64,000 nt of DNA from Actinocorallia herbida (GCF_003751225.1 NZ_RJKE01000001.1:6510001-6574000), one strand, 5' to 3'. Counted from the stretch's first letter, positions 26,869 through 36,486 are shown. The notes: a model not told the origin generated them from the sequence alone. Program-made: numbers and translations.

Positions 26869-27708
26869 TCAGTCCCACCAGAAGGACCAGGCGTTGCGGC
26901 CCACCAGTTCCGCGGCGTAGCCCTCCAGGGTGCCCGCGCCCTGCACGACGACGTCCGGGCAGAACGCCCAGTGCTCGGCGGCCACGTGCACGGCGTGCTC
27001 GGCGTCCCGCGGCGGCGCGGCGACGCTGAAGTCCATCGTGTTGAACCCGACCCGGACGAGCCGGGCGCCGAAGCGGTCCTCCCAGCCGCGCGCGACCGCG
27101 GCCATCGGCGCGGTCCACGGGTTGTGGTTGAGCGCGCCCTGCCAGCCCATGACGGCCAGGGAGTCGGCGCTGCGCGTGGCGGCGACCAGTCCGAGGAGGG
27201 TGCTGCGGCCGTCGGCGAGCCGCCCGGCGAGCCAGTCCGCGGCCTCGTGCGGCTCGGCCATCGGCTCTCCGGGGGCGGCCAGGCCGGGGCAGAACTTGCC
27301 GAACGGGGCGAGGTCCTCGAAGTCGTCGCCGTAGCGCAGCCGCGGCTCGATCATGTCCTGCCAGACCTCGGCCATGAACTGGGCGGGCTCGTAGACGTCG
27401 ATCTCCGTCTCGGGCTCGGGCGCGATCTGCCCGGCGGCCCACGGCTGCGCCGTCTCGTCCAGGAGCAGCGGCCACAGGCCCGAGTACGGGTGCTCGGCGG
27501 CCAGGCTCCGCCAGACGTCGGCGGTGACCGGCGCGTCGCTCAGCCAGAACGCGGGGCGCGTCACCGGATGGTCGCGGCGGTAGGACCTGTCGGGCCACAC
27601 CACCGCCCCTTCGGGCAGCGGCACGTTCAGCGTGCGGCCGTTGCCGCCGTCGGCGAACAGCCGGTAGACACCCGCCGGCAGCGCCCTGCCGGGCCGGGGA
27701 TCGTCCAT
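26869..27708 (-). CDS. DUF4253 domain protein
   Basis: This 279-residue protein carries an N-terminal region of about 150 residues and the C-terminal DUF4253 block (GWQGALNHNPWTAPMAAVARGWEDRFGARLVRVGFNTMDFSVAAPP, EHWAFCPDVVVQG, LVGRNAWSFWWD). The function is unknown. The family is common in actinobacteria and often found beside toxin-immunity-like genes, but no toxin is visible here. No signal peptide is seen. The ATG is at 27708, divergent from the CPBP gene. Confidence 0.85.
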   Translation of the reverse strand: MDDPRPGRALPAGVYRLFADGGNGRTLNVPLPEGAVVWPDRSYRRDHPVTRPAFWLSDAPVTADVWRSLAAEHPYSGLWPLLLDETAQPWAAGQIAPEPETEIDVYEPAQFMAEVWQDMIEPRLRYGDDFEDLAPFGKFCPGLAAPGEPMAEPHEAADWLAGRLADGRSTLLGLVAATRSADSLAVMGWQGALNHNPWTAPMAAVARGWEDRFGARLVRVGFNTMDFSVAAPPRDAEHAVHVAAEHWAFCPDVVVQGAGTLEGYAAELVGRNAWSFWWD

Positions 27709-27825
27709 GCTCGACCACTTTCGATTTAGGCAGACCTATGCCGGATCTTGGCGCATTCCAGGACTCTACTGCCACCCGGCCGCCCCGTGCGGCTCCCGCA
27801 GGCGAAGCGTGCGACGATCGGTGCC

Positions 27826-28614
27826 GTGACCGCCGAGACCAAGCCGCCCGCCCTTCTGCCCGACCGCAGGACCCTCACCCACGAGATCTGGCTGGTCTTC
27901 GCCCTGTCGCTCGGCGCGTCGGCGCTCGCCGCGCTGATCTCCTTCACCGGCTCGCTCACCGCGGAGAAGGAACTCGCCGAGCAGACCGCCTCGCTCGTCA
28001 CCGACCGTTACGCCGGACGGCCCTGGCTGGGCCTGTCCTGGCAGTTGTACGGCATCGCCGCCGCGCTCGTGCCGGTCGCGCTGGTCGCGCACCTCATGGC
28101 GCGCTCGGCCGAGCCGATGGGCCGGACCCTCGGCGTCACGTGGGTGCCGCGCGGGCTCGACCTGCTGCGCGGCGCGGGCGTCGCGGCGGCCATCGGCGGC
28201 TCGGGCCTCGCGCTGTACCTGGTCGCGAACGCCGTCGGCGCGAACCTGACGATCGTGCCGACGACGCTCGGGGACGTGTGGTGGCGGGTCCCGGTGCTGG
28301 TGCTCTCGGCCATCGAGAACGCGGTACTGGAAGAGGTTCTGGTCCTCGGCTACCTCCTGCACCGGCTCGACCAGCTCGGCTGGTCCCGCTGGAAGGCCGA
28401 CCTGACGAGCGCCGCCGTCCGCGGGAGCTACCACCTCTACCAGGGCCTCGGCGGGTTCGTCGGCAACTTCGTCATGGGCCTGATCTTCGCGTTCCTGTAC
28501 CGCCGCTGGGGCCGCGTGATGCCCCTGCTCGTCGCGCACGCCCTGATCGACATCGTGGCCTTCGTCGGCTGGGTCGCCCTCGCCGGAAAGGCCTCCTGGC
28601 TCCCGGGCGCCTGA
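27826..28614 (+). CDS. CPBP family intramembrane protease-like protein
   Basis: This 262-residue protein has about seven membrane helices. The CPBP motifs are present but altered. Motif 1 reads ENAVLEEVLVLGYLLHRL, where the usual Arg after EExxx is Leu. Motif 2 reads RGSYHLYQG and motif 3 HALIDIVAF. The glutamates and histidines needed for metal or catalysis remain. CPBP proteins cleave prenylated proteins or small peptides, or act in bacteriocin immunity. The GTG at 27826 gives the usual length. Confidence 0.84.
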   Translation: MTAETKPPALLPDRRTLTHEIWLVFALSLGASALAALISFTGSLTAEKELAEQTASLVTDRYAGRPWLGLSWQLYGIAAALVPVALVAHLMARSAEPMGRTLGVTWVPRGLDLLRGAGVAAAIGGSGLALYLVANAVGANLTIVPTTLGDVWWRVPVLVLSAIENAVLEEVLVLGYLLHRLDQLGWSRWKADLTSAAVRGSYHLYQGLGGFVGNFVMGLIFAFLYRRWGRVMPLLVAHALIDIVAFVGWVALAGKASWLPGA

Positions 28615-28644
28615 CCGCCCACCCCGCTCCGACGGGGCGGGCGG
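28615..28644. terminator. Bidirectional hairpin between convergent genes
   Basis: CCGCCC-A-CCCCG pairs with CGGGG-C-GGGCGG around a six-base loop with one A/C mismatch. It lies between the stops of the CPBP gene (28614) and glycerol kinase (28648). Confidence 0.75.
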
Positions 28645-28647
28645 GGG

Positions 28648-30123
28648 TCAGTCGGTCCAGTCGAAGGTGCGGGTGACGGCCTTGAGCCACTGGGCGTATT
28701 CGCGTTCGCGCTTGTCCTCGGGCATGTCCGGGGTCCAGCGGCGGTCGGCCTTCCACTGGGCGGCGAGTTCGGCCTCGCCGTGCCAGACGCCGGTGGCTAG
28801 GCCCGCGGCGTAGGCGGCGCCGAGCGCGGTCGTCTCGTTGATCCGCGGGCGGACGACGGGGACGCCCAGCACGTCGGCCTGGATCTGCATGAGCAGGTCG
28901 TTGACGACCATGCCGCCGTCGGTCTTCAGCTCGGTGAGGGCGTAGCCGGAGTCCCGGTTCATCGCGTCGACGATCTCGCGGGTCTGCCAGGCCGTCGCCT
29001 CCAGCACCGCGCGGGCGAGGTGCCCCTTGTGCACGAACCGGGTGAGCCCGACGATCGCGCCGCGCGCGTCGGACCGCCAGTACGGCGCGAACAGGCCGGA
29101 GAACGCGGGCACGAAGTAGCAGCCGCCGTTGTCCTCGACGGATCCGGCGAGTTCCTCGATCTCGGCGGAGGAGGAGATCACGCCGAGGTTGTCGCGCAGC
29201 CACTGCACGAGCGCCCCGGTGATCGCGACCGAGCCCTCCAGCGCGTAGACGGCCGGGGCGTCGCCGATCCGGTAGCCGACCGTGGTGAGCAGGCCGTGCT
29301 GCGACGCCACGGGCCGCTCGCCGGTGTTGAGCAGGAGGAAGCTTCCCGTGCCGTAGGTGTTCTTGGCGTCGCCGGGCGCGAAGCAGCACTGGCCGAACAG
29401 GGCGGCCTGCTGGTCGCCCAGCGCCGACGCGATCGGCACCCCTTCCAGGACTCCCCTGCCCGTCCCGTAGACCTCCGCGGACGAACGGATCTCGGGCAGG
29501 ACCGCCTCGGGGATACCGAACGCCTCAAGGGTCGCCGGATCCCAGTCGAGGGTCTTCAGGTCCATGAGCATCGTGCGGGAGGCGTTGGTGACGTCGGTGA
29601 CGTGCCGTCCGGTGAGGTTCCAGATCAGCCACGAGTCGACCGTGCCGAACAGCACCTCGCCGCGCTCGGCCCGCGCGCGCAGACCGGGGACCTCGCGCAG
29701 CAGCCACAGCAGCTTCGGACCGGCGAAGTACGTGGCCAGGGGCAGCCCGCACGAGGCGGCGAAGCGCTCGGGGCCGTCCTCGCCGGCCAGCTCCTTGCAC
29801 AGCCGGTCGGTGCGGGTGTCCTGCCAGACGATCGCGTTGTGCACGGGCTCGCCCGTGCGCGCGTCCCAGACGACGGTCGTCTCGCGCTGGTTGGTGATCC
29901 CGGCCGCGGCGAGATCGCCCGGGACCAGCCCGGCCCGGTCCAGCGCCTCGGCCACGCACGCCTGGACCGACGCCCAGATCTCGGCCGGGTCGTGCTCGAC
30001 CCAGCCCGGCCTGGGGAAGAGCTGCGCGAACTCGCGCCGGGCGTCGCCGACGACCGTGCCCGCGGAGTCGAAGACCATGCACCTGCTGGAAGTCGTCCCC
30101 TGGTCGATCGCGGCCACGTACAC
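28648..30123 (-). CDS. glpK: Glycerol kinase
   Basis: This 491-residue protein phosphorylates glycerol to sn-glycerol 3-phosphate. It starts [18 protein letters not shown] and contains [38 protein letters not shown] and [20 protein letters not shown], all diagnostic for GlpK. The GTG start follows AGGAGG six bases upstream. No glpF or glpD is adjacent, so it is a solo gene here. Confidence 0.95.
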   Translation of the reverse strand: MYVAAIDQGTTSSRCMVFDSAGTVVGDARREFAQLFPRPGWVEHDPAEIWASVQACVAEALDRAGLVPGDLAAAGITNQRETTVVWDARTGEPVHNAIVWQDTRTDRLCKELAGEDGPERFAASCGLPLATYFAGPKLLWLLREVPGLRARAERGEVLFGTVDSWLIWNLTGRHVTDVTNASRTMLMDLKTLDWDPATLEAFGIPEAVLPEIRSSAEVYGTGRGVLEGVPIASALGDQQAALFGQCCFAPGDAKNTYGTGSFLLLNTGERPVASQHGLLTTVGYRIGDAPAVYALEGSVAITGALVQWLRDNLGVISSSAEIEELAGSVEDNGGCYFVPAFSGLFAPYWRSDARGAIVGLTRFVHKGHLARAVLEATAWQTREIVDAMNRDSGYALTELKTDGGMVVNDLLMQIQADVLGVPVVRPRINETTALGAAYAAGLATGVWHGEAELAAQWKADRRWTPDMPEDKREREYAQWLKAVTRTFDWTD

Positions 30124-30249
30124 CGGCTGCCTCCTGGTCCCTGCTGCCCACTGCCGTCCCCGCCGCGGTGGTCGGCGGTCCCGACATCTTCGCGGAAACC
30201 CCGCCGCCCGTCACGGGGGGACGCTCCGACCGCCGTCGCGAGGCGTCGG

Positions 30250-31029
30250 TCAGAGGGGATTGTCGTCGGTGGGGTCGCCCTGGCCGGGGCTGCCGTCCTC
30301 GCCGGGGGTCGGGGAGTTCGTCCCGGTGGGCGACGGGGTGGGGCGCGGCGAGCCGGTCTGGCCCGGGGACGGGGTCGGGGTGGTGATCGTCTCGACCGGT
30401 TCCGGCGGCAGCTCCTCGGGCTGGGAGCGCCACAGCCAGATCACCGCGCCGAGGATCAGCAGGAGCATGATGATCACGGCGACGGCCGCCAGGATCGTCC
30501 CCCAGGGCCCGGTGTTCCCGCCGGGGCCGGGCGTGCCGCCGAAGAGCAGCGTGTCCCGGCGCGGCGTGCCGCCGCCCGCCCCGCCCGCGCCTCCCTTGGC
30601 GCCGGAGGCGGTGTAGCGGGGGAAGACCAGGTACGGGCCGCCGGACCCCCGCGGAGTGGCGCCCGACTCGGTGACGGGGTAGGCGGGCTCCTCCGCACCG
30701 ACCCAGTGGTGGGCCAGAGGAGGGCCGCCGCCGCGCTCGCGCAGCGCGACCGAGTCCAGCAGCCCGCTCAGGTCGCCCTCTCCGACCGCCCAAGGGCCGG
30801 GATTGGCGACGTCGTAAGACAGCAGCCTGCCCTTCTCCCCGCGCACGGCCGCGGCGAAGCGGTCCCGGGCCGCGGCGTCCCCGGCCGCGCCCTTGCTCAG
30901 CAGCACCACCTGCACGGCCCTGCCCATGCCGTCGACCGCGCCGAACACGTATCCGGCGGGCGTCTGGCGGAGCGCGCCCGTCAGCCGGTAGGGGCCGGGT
31001 GACGGCGGGGACGGCGGCGGCGCTGTCAT
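30250..31029 (-). CDS. Single-pass membrane protein with Pro/Thr-rich exported tail
   Basis: This 259-residue protein has an N-terminal cytoplasmic domain (about 10-150, PYRLTGALRQTPAGYVFGAVDGMGRAVQVVLLS). A Gly-rich linker, one membrane helix (about 183-205) and a Pro/Thr/Ser-rich tail follow. The N-terminal part resembles ligand-free regulatory domains often attached to actinobacterial serine/threonine signalling proteins, but no kinase motif is present. The function is unknown. ATG at 31029 is preferred to GTG 31035. Confidence 0.75.
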   Translation of the reverse strand: MTAPPPSPPSPGPYRLTGALRQTPAGYVFGAVDGMGRAVQVVLLSKGAAGDAAARDRFAAAVRGEKGRLLSYDVANPGPWAVGEGDLSGLLDSVALRERGGGPPLAHHWVGAEEPAYPVTESGATPRGSGGPYLVFPRYTASGAKGGAGGAGGGTPRRDTLLFGGTPGPGGNTGPWGTILAAVAVIIMLLLILGAVIWLWRSQPEELPPEPVETITTPTPSPGQTGSPRPTPSPTGTNSPTPGEDGSPGQGDPTDDNPL

Positions 31030-31148
31030 GACCACGACCCTACTGCGACACCGGGGCGATCACCTGTGTCGTCGGCGGGGCACCGGGTAGTTCACGTAGG
31101 GTCGGACTTGTCAGTCGAGCTGTTGGATTTCGGGGCGAAGGGGCTGGG

Positions 31149-32147
31149 TTGACCGTCACCGCAGGGACCAAAGAGGCGTCCGCGCTGCTGGAGCGCGCGC
31201 TCTCGGAGGTGAAGAAGGTCATCGTCGGCCAGGAGCACATGGTCGAGCGGCTCATCGTCGCGCTCCTCGCGGGCGGCCACTGCCTCGTCGAAGGCGTGCC
31301 CGGCGTGGCCAAGACCCTCGCCGTCTCCTCCCTCGCCCAGGTGACCGGCGGCTCGTTCGCCCGCATCCAGTTCACGCCCGACCTCGTGCCCTCCGACATC
31401 GTCGGCACCCGCATCTACCGGCCGTCCAGCGAGGCGTTCGACGTGGAGCTCGGCCCGGTCTTCGCCAACTTCATCCTCGCCGACGAGATCAACCGCGCCC
31501 CCGCCAAGGTCCAGTCGGCCCTGCTGGAGGTCATGGCCGAGCGCCAGGTGTCCCTCGCGGGCAAGACCTATCCCCTGCCGCGCCCGTTCATCGTGCTGGC
31601 GACCCAGAACCCGATCGAGTCCGAGGGCGTCTACCCGCTGCCGGAGGCCCAGCGCGACAGGTTCCTCATGCGGATCAACGTCTCCTACCCCGACGCGGCC
31701 GACGAGATGGCGATCCTGCGCCGGATGAGCGTCGACCCTCCCGTGGCAGAGCGGGTCCTCGACCCGGAGACCCTCCTGGACCTCCAGAAGGCCGCCGCCC
31801 GGGTGTCGGTGCACGAACTCGTCGCCGACTACGTCGTCCGGCTCGTCATGGCGACCCGGCAGCCCGAGGCCTACCGGATGCCCGACCTCGCGCCGCTGAT
31901 CGAGTTCGGCGCGAGCCCTCGCGCGACCCTCGGCCTCGTCTCCTCCGCGCGCGCCCTTGCGCTGCTGCGCGGCCGCGACTTCGTGCTGCCCGAGGACGTC
32001 CACGACGTGGCCCGCGACGTCCTGGTGCACCGCCTCGTGCTGACCTTCGACGCGATCGCCGACGGGGTGTCGCCCGGCGAGCTCGTCGCCCGCGTCCTGG
32101 CCTGCGTGCCGCCGCCGCGGGTCATGTGGAACCACGGCGCGGTCTGA
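31149..32147 (+). CDS. MoxR-family AAA ATPase
   Basis: This 332-residue protein has Walker A GVPGVAKT (49-56), Walker B ILADEINRA and the MoxR-type sensor QNPIESEGVYPLPEAQRDRF. The TTG start has AAGGGG eight bases upstream. MoxR ATPases act as chaperones that insert cofactors or assemble complexes and nearly always sit beside DUF58 and VWA genes, as here. The next gene overlaps its stop by one base (TGATG). Confidence 0.92.
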   Translation: MTVTAGTKEASALLERALSEVKKVIVGQEHMVERLIVALLAGGHCLVEGVPGVAKTLAVSSLAQVTGGSFARIQFTPDLVPSDIVGTRIYRPSSEAFDVELGPVFANFILADEINRAPAKVQSALLEVMAERQVSLAGKTYPLPRPFIVLATQNPIESEGVYPLPEAQRDRFLMRINVSYPDAADEMAILRRMSVDPPVAERVLDPETLLDLQKAAARVSVHELVADYVVRLVMATRQPEAYRMPDLAPLIEFGASPRATLGLVSSARALALLRGRDFVLPEDVHDVARDVLVHRLVLTFDAIADGVSPGELVARVLACVPPPRVMWNHGAV

Positions 32148-33028
32148 TGCGGATCCCCGAGGACAGGCTCCGGCGGCTGGAACTGAGGGTGACCGGCCGC
32201 CTCGACGGGATGCTCGGCGGCGAGCACCTCGGCCTCCTTCCGGGCCCGGGCAGCGAACTCGCCGAGGCGCGCGCCTACCAGCCGGGCGAGGACGACGTCC
32301 GGCACATGGACTGGTCGGTCACCGCCAGGACCGCGGTCCCGCACGTGCGCGACGTGATCGCCGACCACGAGCTCGAGGCGTGGGCACTGGTCGACCTCAC
32401 CCCGAGCATGGACTACGGCACCACCGACCTCCTGAAACGCGACCTGGCCGTCGCCGCCCTCGCCGCCGTGGGGTTCACCGCGACCCGCCTCGGCGACCGG
32501 GTCGGCGCCTACCTGATGACCGGTCCCACGCTGCGCCGCAGACCCGCGAGGACGGGCCGCAGCCGCCTGTACGCGCTGCTCCGCGAGGTCGAGGAGGCGC
32601 CGAGCGAGCCGGGCCCGCTCACCCTCGCCGACGCGATCACCGCGCTCGACCGGGGCCAGCGCCGCCGCGGCCTGCGCGTGGTGATCAGCGACTTCCTCGA
32701 CCCGCCGGACTGGGAGCGGCCGCTGCGCCGGATGGCCGCGCGGCACCAGGTCCTCGCGGTCGAGATCATCGACCCCCGCGAGCTGGAACTGCCCGCGACC
32801 GGGATGATCGAGTTCGCCGACCCCGAGACCGGCGCCGTTCAGGAGTTCCTGCTGAACGCCCGCGTCGCCGACGACTACCGGCGGGCCGCCGCCGCCCAGC
32901 GCGCCGCCACCGCGGCCGCGCTGCGCCGCGCCGGGGCGAGCCACCTCGTGCTGCGCACCGACCGCGACTGGGTGACCGACATCGCCAGGTTCGCCCTGCG
33001 GCGGCGCAGGCTGGGGGGCCGCGCATGA
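32147..33028 (+). CDS. DUF58 domain protein of the MoxR operon
   Basis: This 293-residue protein has the DUF58 signature PGEDDVRHMDWSVTARTAVPHVRD and the partly VWA-like core LVDLTPSMDYG and LRVVISDFLDPPDWE. ATG overlaps the MoxR stop, and its own stop overlaps the next ATG, so the three genes are translationally coupled. DUF58 proteins are partners of MoxR and VWA proteins. The exact client is unknown. Confidence 0.9.
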   Translation: MRIPEDRLRRLELRVTGRLDGMLGGEHLGLLPGPGSELAEARAYQPGEDDVRHMDWSVTARTAVPHVRDVIADHELEAWALVDLTPSMDYGTTDLLKRDLAVAALAAVGFTATRLGDRVGAYLMTGPTLRRRPARTGRSRLYALLREVEEAPSEPGPLTLADAITALDRGQRRRGLRVVISDFLDPPDWERPLRRMAARHQVLAVEIIDPRELELPATGMIEFADPETGAVQEFLLNARVADDYRRAAAAQRAATAAALRRAGASHLVLRTDRDWVTDIARFALRRRRLGGRA

Positions 33029-33972
33029 GCTTCATGTCCCCCTGGTGGCTGCTGCTCCTCCCACTGGTCCCGGCGATGCTGCTGGCCTACCTGATGATGC
33101 TGCGCCGCGGCTCCCGCCAGGCCGTCCGGTTCACCAACCTGCCCACCCTGCGCACGGTCGCGCCGCGCAACCCCGCCTGGCGCAAGCACCTGCTCGCGGG
33201 GATGTTCCTCACCCTGCTGACGGTCCTGGTCGTCGGCGCCGCCCAGCCCGCCGCCACGGTGAAGGTGCCCCGCGAACGCGCGACGATCATGGTCGCGATC
33301 GACGTGTCCCTGTCGATGCAGGCCACCGACGTGGCCCCGTCCCGGTTCGAGGCCGCCAAGGCGTCGGCCAAGGCGTTCATCGAGGCGCTGCCCCAGCGGT
33401 TCAACGTCGGGGTCGTCTCGTTCGCCGGCACCGCCAACGTGGTGGCGTCGCCGACCGCGAACCGGGTCGCGGCGCTCAGCGCGATCGACAACATCGGCCT
33501 GGAGCGGCGGACCGCGATCGGCGAGGCGGTCTTCGCCTCGATCACCGCGATCAAGACCTTCGACGCGGGCAACGGCTCGGACCCGCCGCCCGCCCACATC
33601 GTCCTGCTGTCCGACGGCGACAACACCTACGGGCGGTCGGTCGCCTCGGCCGTCAACGCCTCCCGGGCGGCGAGCATCCCGGTCTCCACGATCGCGTTCG
33701 GCACCCCCTACGGCACGGTGACGATCGAGGGCGAGACGACGACCGTCGACGTCAACAAGGCGACCCTGCGGGCGCTGGCGACGCAGACCGACGGGCACGC
33801 CTACGAGGCCGAGGACTCCGCCCAGCTCTCGGAGGTCTACGAGAGCATCGGCACCTCGCTCGGCTGGCGGCCCGAGAGCCGCGACATCTCCTCCTGGTTC
33901 ACCGCGCTCGCCGCGCTGCTGGCGCTCGCGGGCGGCGCGCTGTCCCTCACCTGGTACTCCCGCCTGCCCTGA
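33025..33972 (+). CDS. VWA domain membrane protein (BatA-like)
   Basis: This 315-residue protein has two N-terminal membrane helices (about 5-25 and 56-74), a von Willebrand A domain and a C-terminal helix (about 288-308). The metal-ion-dependent adhesion site DVSLS places Asp93, Ser95 and Ser97; a later SDGDNTYG supplies the third element. It completes the MoxR-DUF58-VWA set. The ATGA overlap at 33025-33028 couples it to the DUF58 gene. Confidence 0.92.
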   Translation: MSFMSPWWLLLLPLVPAMLLAYLMMLRRGSRQAVRFTNLPTLRTVAPRNPAWRKHLLAGMFLTLLTVLVVGAAQPAATVKVPRERATIMVAIDVSLSMQATDVAPSRFEAAKASAKAFIEALPQRFNVGVVSFAGTANVVASPTANRVAALSAIDNIGLERRTAIGEAVFASITAIKTFDAGNGSDPPPAHIVLLSDGDNTYGRSVASAVNASRAASIPVSTIAFGTPYGTVTIEGETTTVDVNKATLRALATQTDGHAYEAEDSAQLSEVYESIGTSLGWRPESRDISSWFTALAALLALAGGALSLTWYSRLP

Positions 33973-34025
33973 CGACGGGCCCGGCCGGTCGGGCGGGCCC
34001 CGCGCCGCCACTAGGCTTGACGGCC

Positions 34026-34631
34026 GTGGGGGATCATTACTTCTCGGCCGAACCGGGCGCCGCCAGCCGGCCGGCCGCCGTCGACCTGGTGCTGCGCGAT
34101 CTGCACCTGCGCCTGGAGACCGACCGGGGCATGTTCTCCCCCGACCGCGTCGACGCGGGCACCCGGATCCTGCTCGACTCGGTGCCCCCGCCGCCCCAGG
34201 AGGGGCACCTCCTGGACGTCGGCTGCGGGTACGGGCCGATCGCGCTCACCCTCGCCGCGCGCGCCCCCGGCGCGACCGTCCACGGCGTCGACGTCAACCG
34301 GCGGGCCCTGGAGCTGGCCGGGCGGAACGCCGCCGCGGCCGGCCTGGCCAACGTGTCCTTCACCGAGCCCGAGGCGCTCGATCCCGAACTGCGCTTCGCG
34401 GTGATCTGGTCGAACCCGCCGATCCGGATCGGCAAGGCCGCCCTGCACGAGCTCCTGGAGACGTGGCTGTCCCGGCTCGCCCCGGACGGCCGGGCCTACC
34501 TGGTCGTCCAGAAGCACCTCGGGAGCGACTCCCTCCAGCGCTGGCTCACCGAGTCCGGGCTGGCGACCTCCCGGCTCGCGTCCCGTTCGTCCTACCGCAT
34601 CCTGGAGGTCCAGGCCCGTGAACACCCCTGA
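34026..34631 (+). CDS. Methyltransferase small-domain protein (RsmC-like)
   Basis: This 201-residue protein has SAM motif I DVGCGYGPIALTLAAR and the NPPIR active-site motif (SNPPIRIGKAA) typical of guanine N2-methyltransferases such as RsmC. It is half-length compared with RsmC because the N-terminal duplicate domain is missing, as in most actinobacterial members. Its end overlaps the next gene by fourteen bases, linking it to rRNA/tRNA modification. TAGGCT lies eight bases before the GTG. Confidence 0.87.
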   Translation: MGDHYFSAEPGAASRPAAVDLVLRDLHLRLETDRGMFSPDRVDAGTRILLDSVPPPPQEGHLLDVGCGYGPIALTLAARAPGATVHGVDVNRRALELAGRNAAAAGLANVSFTEPEALDPELRFAVIWSNPPIRIGKAALHELLETWLSRLAPDGRAYLVVQKHLGSDSLQRWLTESGLATSRLASRSSYRILEVQAREHP

Positions 34632-35157
34632 ACGCCGGCAGCTCCGCGCGACCGACGTCAAACGGCTCAACCGCACCTGGCGGCGGGCCACCGAGGGGCG
34701 GCTGGGCCTGCTCGTGGAGTCGGTGACGCAGCCGTTCAACATCGGCTCGATCTTCCGCACCGCCGCGGTGTTCGGCGTCGAGCACCTGTGGCTGGCGGGC
34801 AACGCCACCGAGCCCACCCACCCGAACGCGCAGAAGACCGCGCTCGGCACCGACCGGCTCGTCCCCTGGGAGCACGCGGGCACGGTCGGCGACGCCGTCA
34901 AGAAGGCCCGCGCGGCCGGGTTCAGGATCGTCGCGCTGGAGCTGACGGGCGACGCGAGCCCCCTGCACGAGGCCGACCTCACCGGGAACGTGTGCCTGGC
35001 CGTCGGGGGCGAGGACCACGGCTGCTCCCCCGGCCTGCTCGCCGCGGCCGACGCCGTCGCCTATATCCCGCAGGTCGGCCGGGTCGGCTCGCTGAACGTC
35101 GCGGTGGCCACGGCCGTCGCGCTCTCGGAGATCCGCCGCCGCGAATGGGCCGGGTAG
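34618..35157 (+). CDS. SpoU/TrmH family RNA 2'-O-methyltransferase
   Basis: This 179-residue protein has SPOUT landmarks: PFNIGSIFRTAAVFGV, the motif-2 GGEDHGCSP and the knotted motif-3 region PQVGRVGSLNVAVATAVALSE. It methylates ribose in tRNA or rRNA with SAM; the substrate is not readable. The GTG starts inside the preceding methyltransferase gene, and the two form a small RNA-modification operon. Confidence 0.93.
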   Translation: MNTPERRQLRATDVKRLNRTWRRATEGRLGLLVESVTQPFNIGSIFRTAAVFGVEHLWLAGNATEPTHPNAQKTALGTDRLVPWEHAGTVGDAVKKARAAGFRIVALELTGDASPLHEADLTGNVCLAVGGEDHGCSPGLLAAADAVAYIPQVGRVGSLNVAVATAVALSEIRRREWAG

Positions 35158-35232
35158 CGCGGTCCCCGTGACTCGCCGCACTACCCGGGCGACCGCCTTG
35201 ACGTAGTAAGGCCGGGTCATACTGGAGGCGAG

Positions 35233-36009
35233 ATGCGCTACGCCTTCCTCGACCACGACGGCCCCATCGCGTTCGCCCACCGCGGCGGGGCGCTCGGCGC
35301 GCCCGAGAACACGATGGCGGCCTTCCAGCGCGCGGTGGACCTCGGCTACCGGTACATCGAGACCGACGTCCAGGCCACCGCCGACGGCGCTCTCCTGGCC
35401 TTCCACGACGCCGACCTCACCCGGGTCACCGGCGAGCCCGGCAAGATCGCGCGACTGCCCTACCGGCGCGTCGCCCGCGCCCGGATCCACGGCACCGAGC
35501 CGATCCCCCTGCTGGAGGACGTCCTCGCGGCCTTCCCCGCGGTCCGCTTCAACATCGACATCAAGGACCGGCCCGCGATCACCCCGCTGATCCGCGTCCT
35601 GCACCGCACCGGCGCCTGGGACCGGGTCTGCATCACCTCCTTCTCCACCCGCCGCCTCGCCCGCGCGCGGGCCCAGGCCGCGCCGCTCACCCGCGAGCCC
35701 GTGTGCACCGCGCTCGGCCCCGGCGGGGTCGCCGCGGTCCGGCTGGGCGGCCGGGCCGCCCGGATCGCCGCCGAGGGCGTCGCCTGCGCCCAGATCCCCC
35801 ACGTGCTCGGCCCGCTGCCGTTCGCGACCGCCTCGTTCGTCGCCCAGGCCCATGCCGTCGGGCTCGCCGTGCACGCCTGGACGGTCAACGACCGGACCGC
35901 GATGGGCAGGCTCCTGGACAGCGGCGTGGACGGGATCATGACCGACGATCTGGAGGCGTTGCGGGAGGTCATGGCCGGACGCGGCCTCTGGAGCGGGGCG
36001 GGAGCGTAA
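35233..36009 (+). CDS. Glycerophosphodiester phosphodiesterase
   Basis: This 258-residue protein hydrolyses glycerophosphodiesters to an alcohol and sn-glycerol 3-phosphate. The catalytic set H16 (FAHRGG), E43 and D45 (ETDV), and H58 (FHDADL) is complete. No signal peptide is visible, so it is cytoplasmic. GGAGG precedes the ATG. It could feed glycerol 3-phosphate metabolism with glpK, but the two genes are not linked in an operon. Confidence 0.93.
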   Translation: MRYAFLDHDGPIAFAHRGGALGAPENTMAAFQRAVDLGYRYIETDVQATADGALLAFHDADLTRVTGEPGKIARLPYRRVARARIHGTEPIPLLEDVLAAFPAVRFNIDIKDRPAITPLIRVLHRTGAWDRVCITSFSTRRLARARAQAAPLTREPVCTALGPGGVAAVRLGGRAARIAAEGVACAQIPHVLGPLPFATASFVAQAHAVGLAVHAWTVNDRTAMGRLLDSGVDGIMTDDLEALREVMAGRGLWSGAGA

Positions 36010-36036
36010 CAGGCAGGGTTGGAAAGGCCGCCAGCG

Positions 36037-36062
36037 GGAATCTTGTAGCGGTATCCAGCGTT
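36037..36062 (+). promoter_or_regulatory. SigR-type promoter GGAAT-N18-GTT for rbpA
   Basis: GGAAT at 36037-36041 and GTT at 36060-36062 are separated by exactly 18 bases, the SigR/SigH oxidative-stress consensus of actinobacteria. It lies about 40 bases before the rbpA ATG. rbpA of Streptomyces is known to belong to the SigR regulon, so function and spacing agree. Confidence 0.8.
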
Positions 36063-36103
36063 GGTCACAGCAGGACCGCTAGCCGTCTGGGAGGCGTTTT
36101 TCG

Positions 36104-36448
36104 ATGGCAGAGCGCGCACTTCGCGGCACCCGGCTCGGGGCGACGAGCTATGAGAACGACCGGAACACCGATCTGGCACCACGCCAGGAGGTGTCGTACA
36201 CCTGCCCGAAGGGCCACCAGTTCACCGTCACCCTTGCCGCCGAGGTAGAGGTGCCGATGACCTGGGACTGCCGCAACTGCGGTGTCCCCGCCCTCCTGAT
36301 GGACGGAGAGGTGCCGGTCGCCAAAAAGGGTAAGCCGCCGCGCACCCACTGGGACATGCTCCTCGAGCGCAGGTCGATCGAGGATCTGGAGGAGGTCCTC
36401 GCCGAGCGCTTGGAGATCCTTCGCGCGGGACGGCGCAAGACCGCATAG
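36104..36448 (+). CDS. rbpA: RNA polymerase-binding protein RbpA
   Basis: This 114-residue protein is RbpA, an actinobacterial activator that binds RNA polymerase and the principal sigma factor. The zinc-binding core has Cys34, His38, Cys56 and Cys59 (YTCPKGH, WDCRNCG). The C-terminal sigma-interaction segment THWDMLLERRSIEDLEEVL is intact. A GGGAGG box lies nine bases before the ATG, and a SigR-type promoter is upstream. Confidence 0.97.
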   Translation: MAERALRGTRLGATSYENDRNTDLAPRQEVSYTCPKGHQFTVTLAAEVEVPMTWDCRNCGVPALLMDGEVPVAKKGKPPRTHWDMLLERRSIEDLEEVLAERLEILRAGRRKTA

Positions 36449-36486
36449 CCCGTCAGAGCAACACCGACAAGAGCCGCGACATCATG

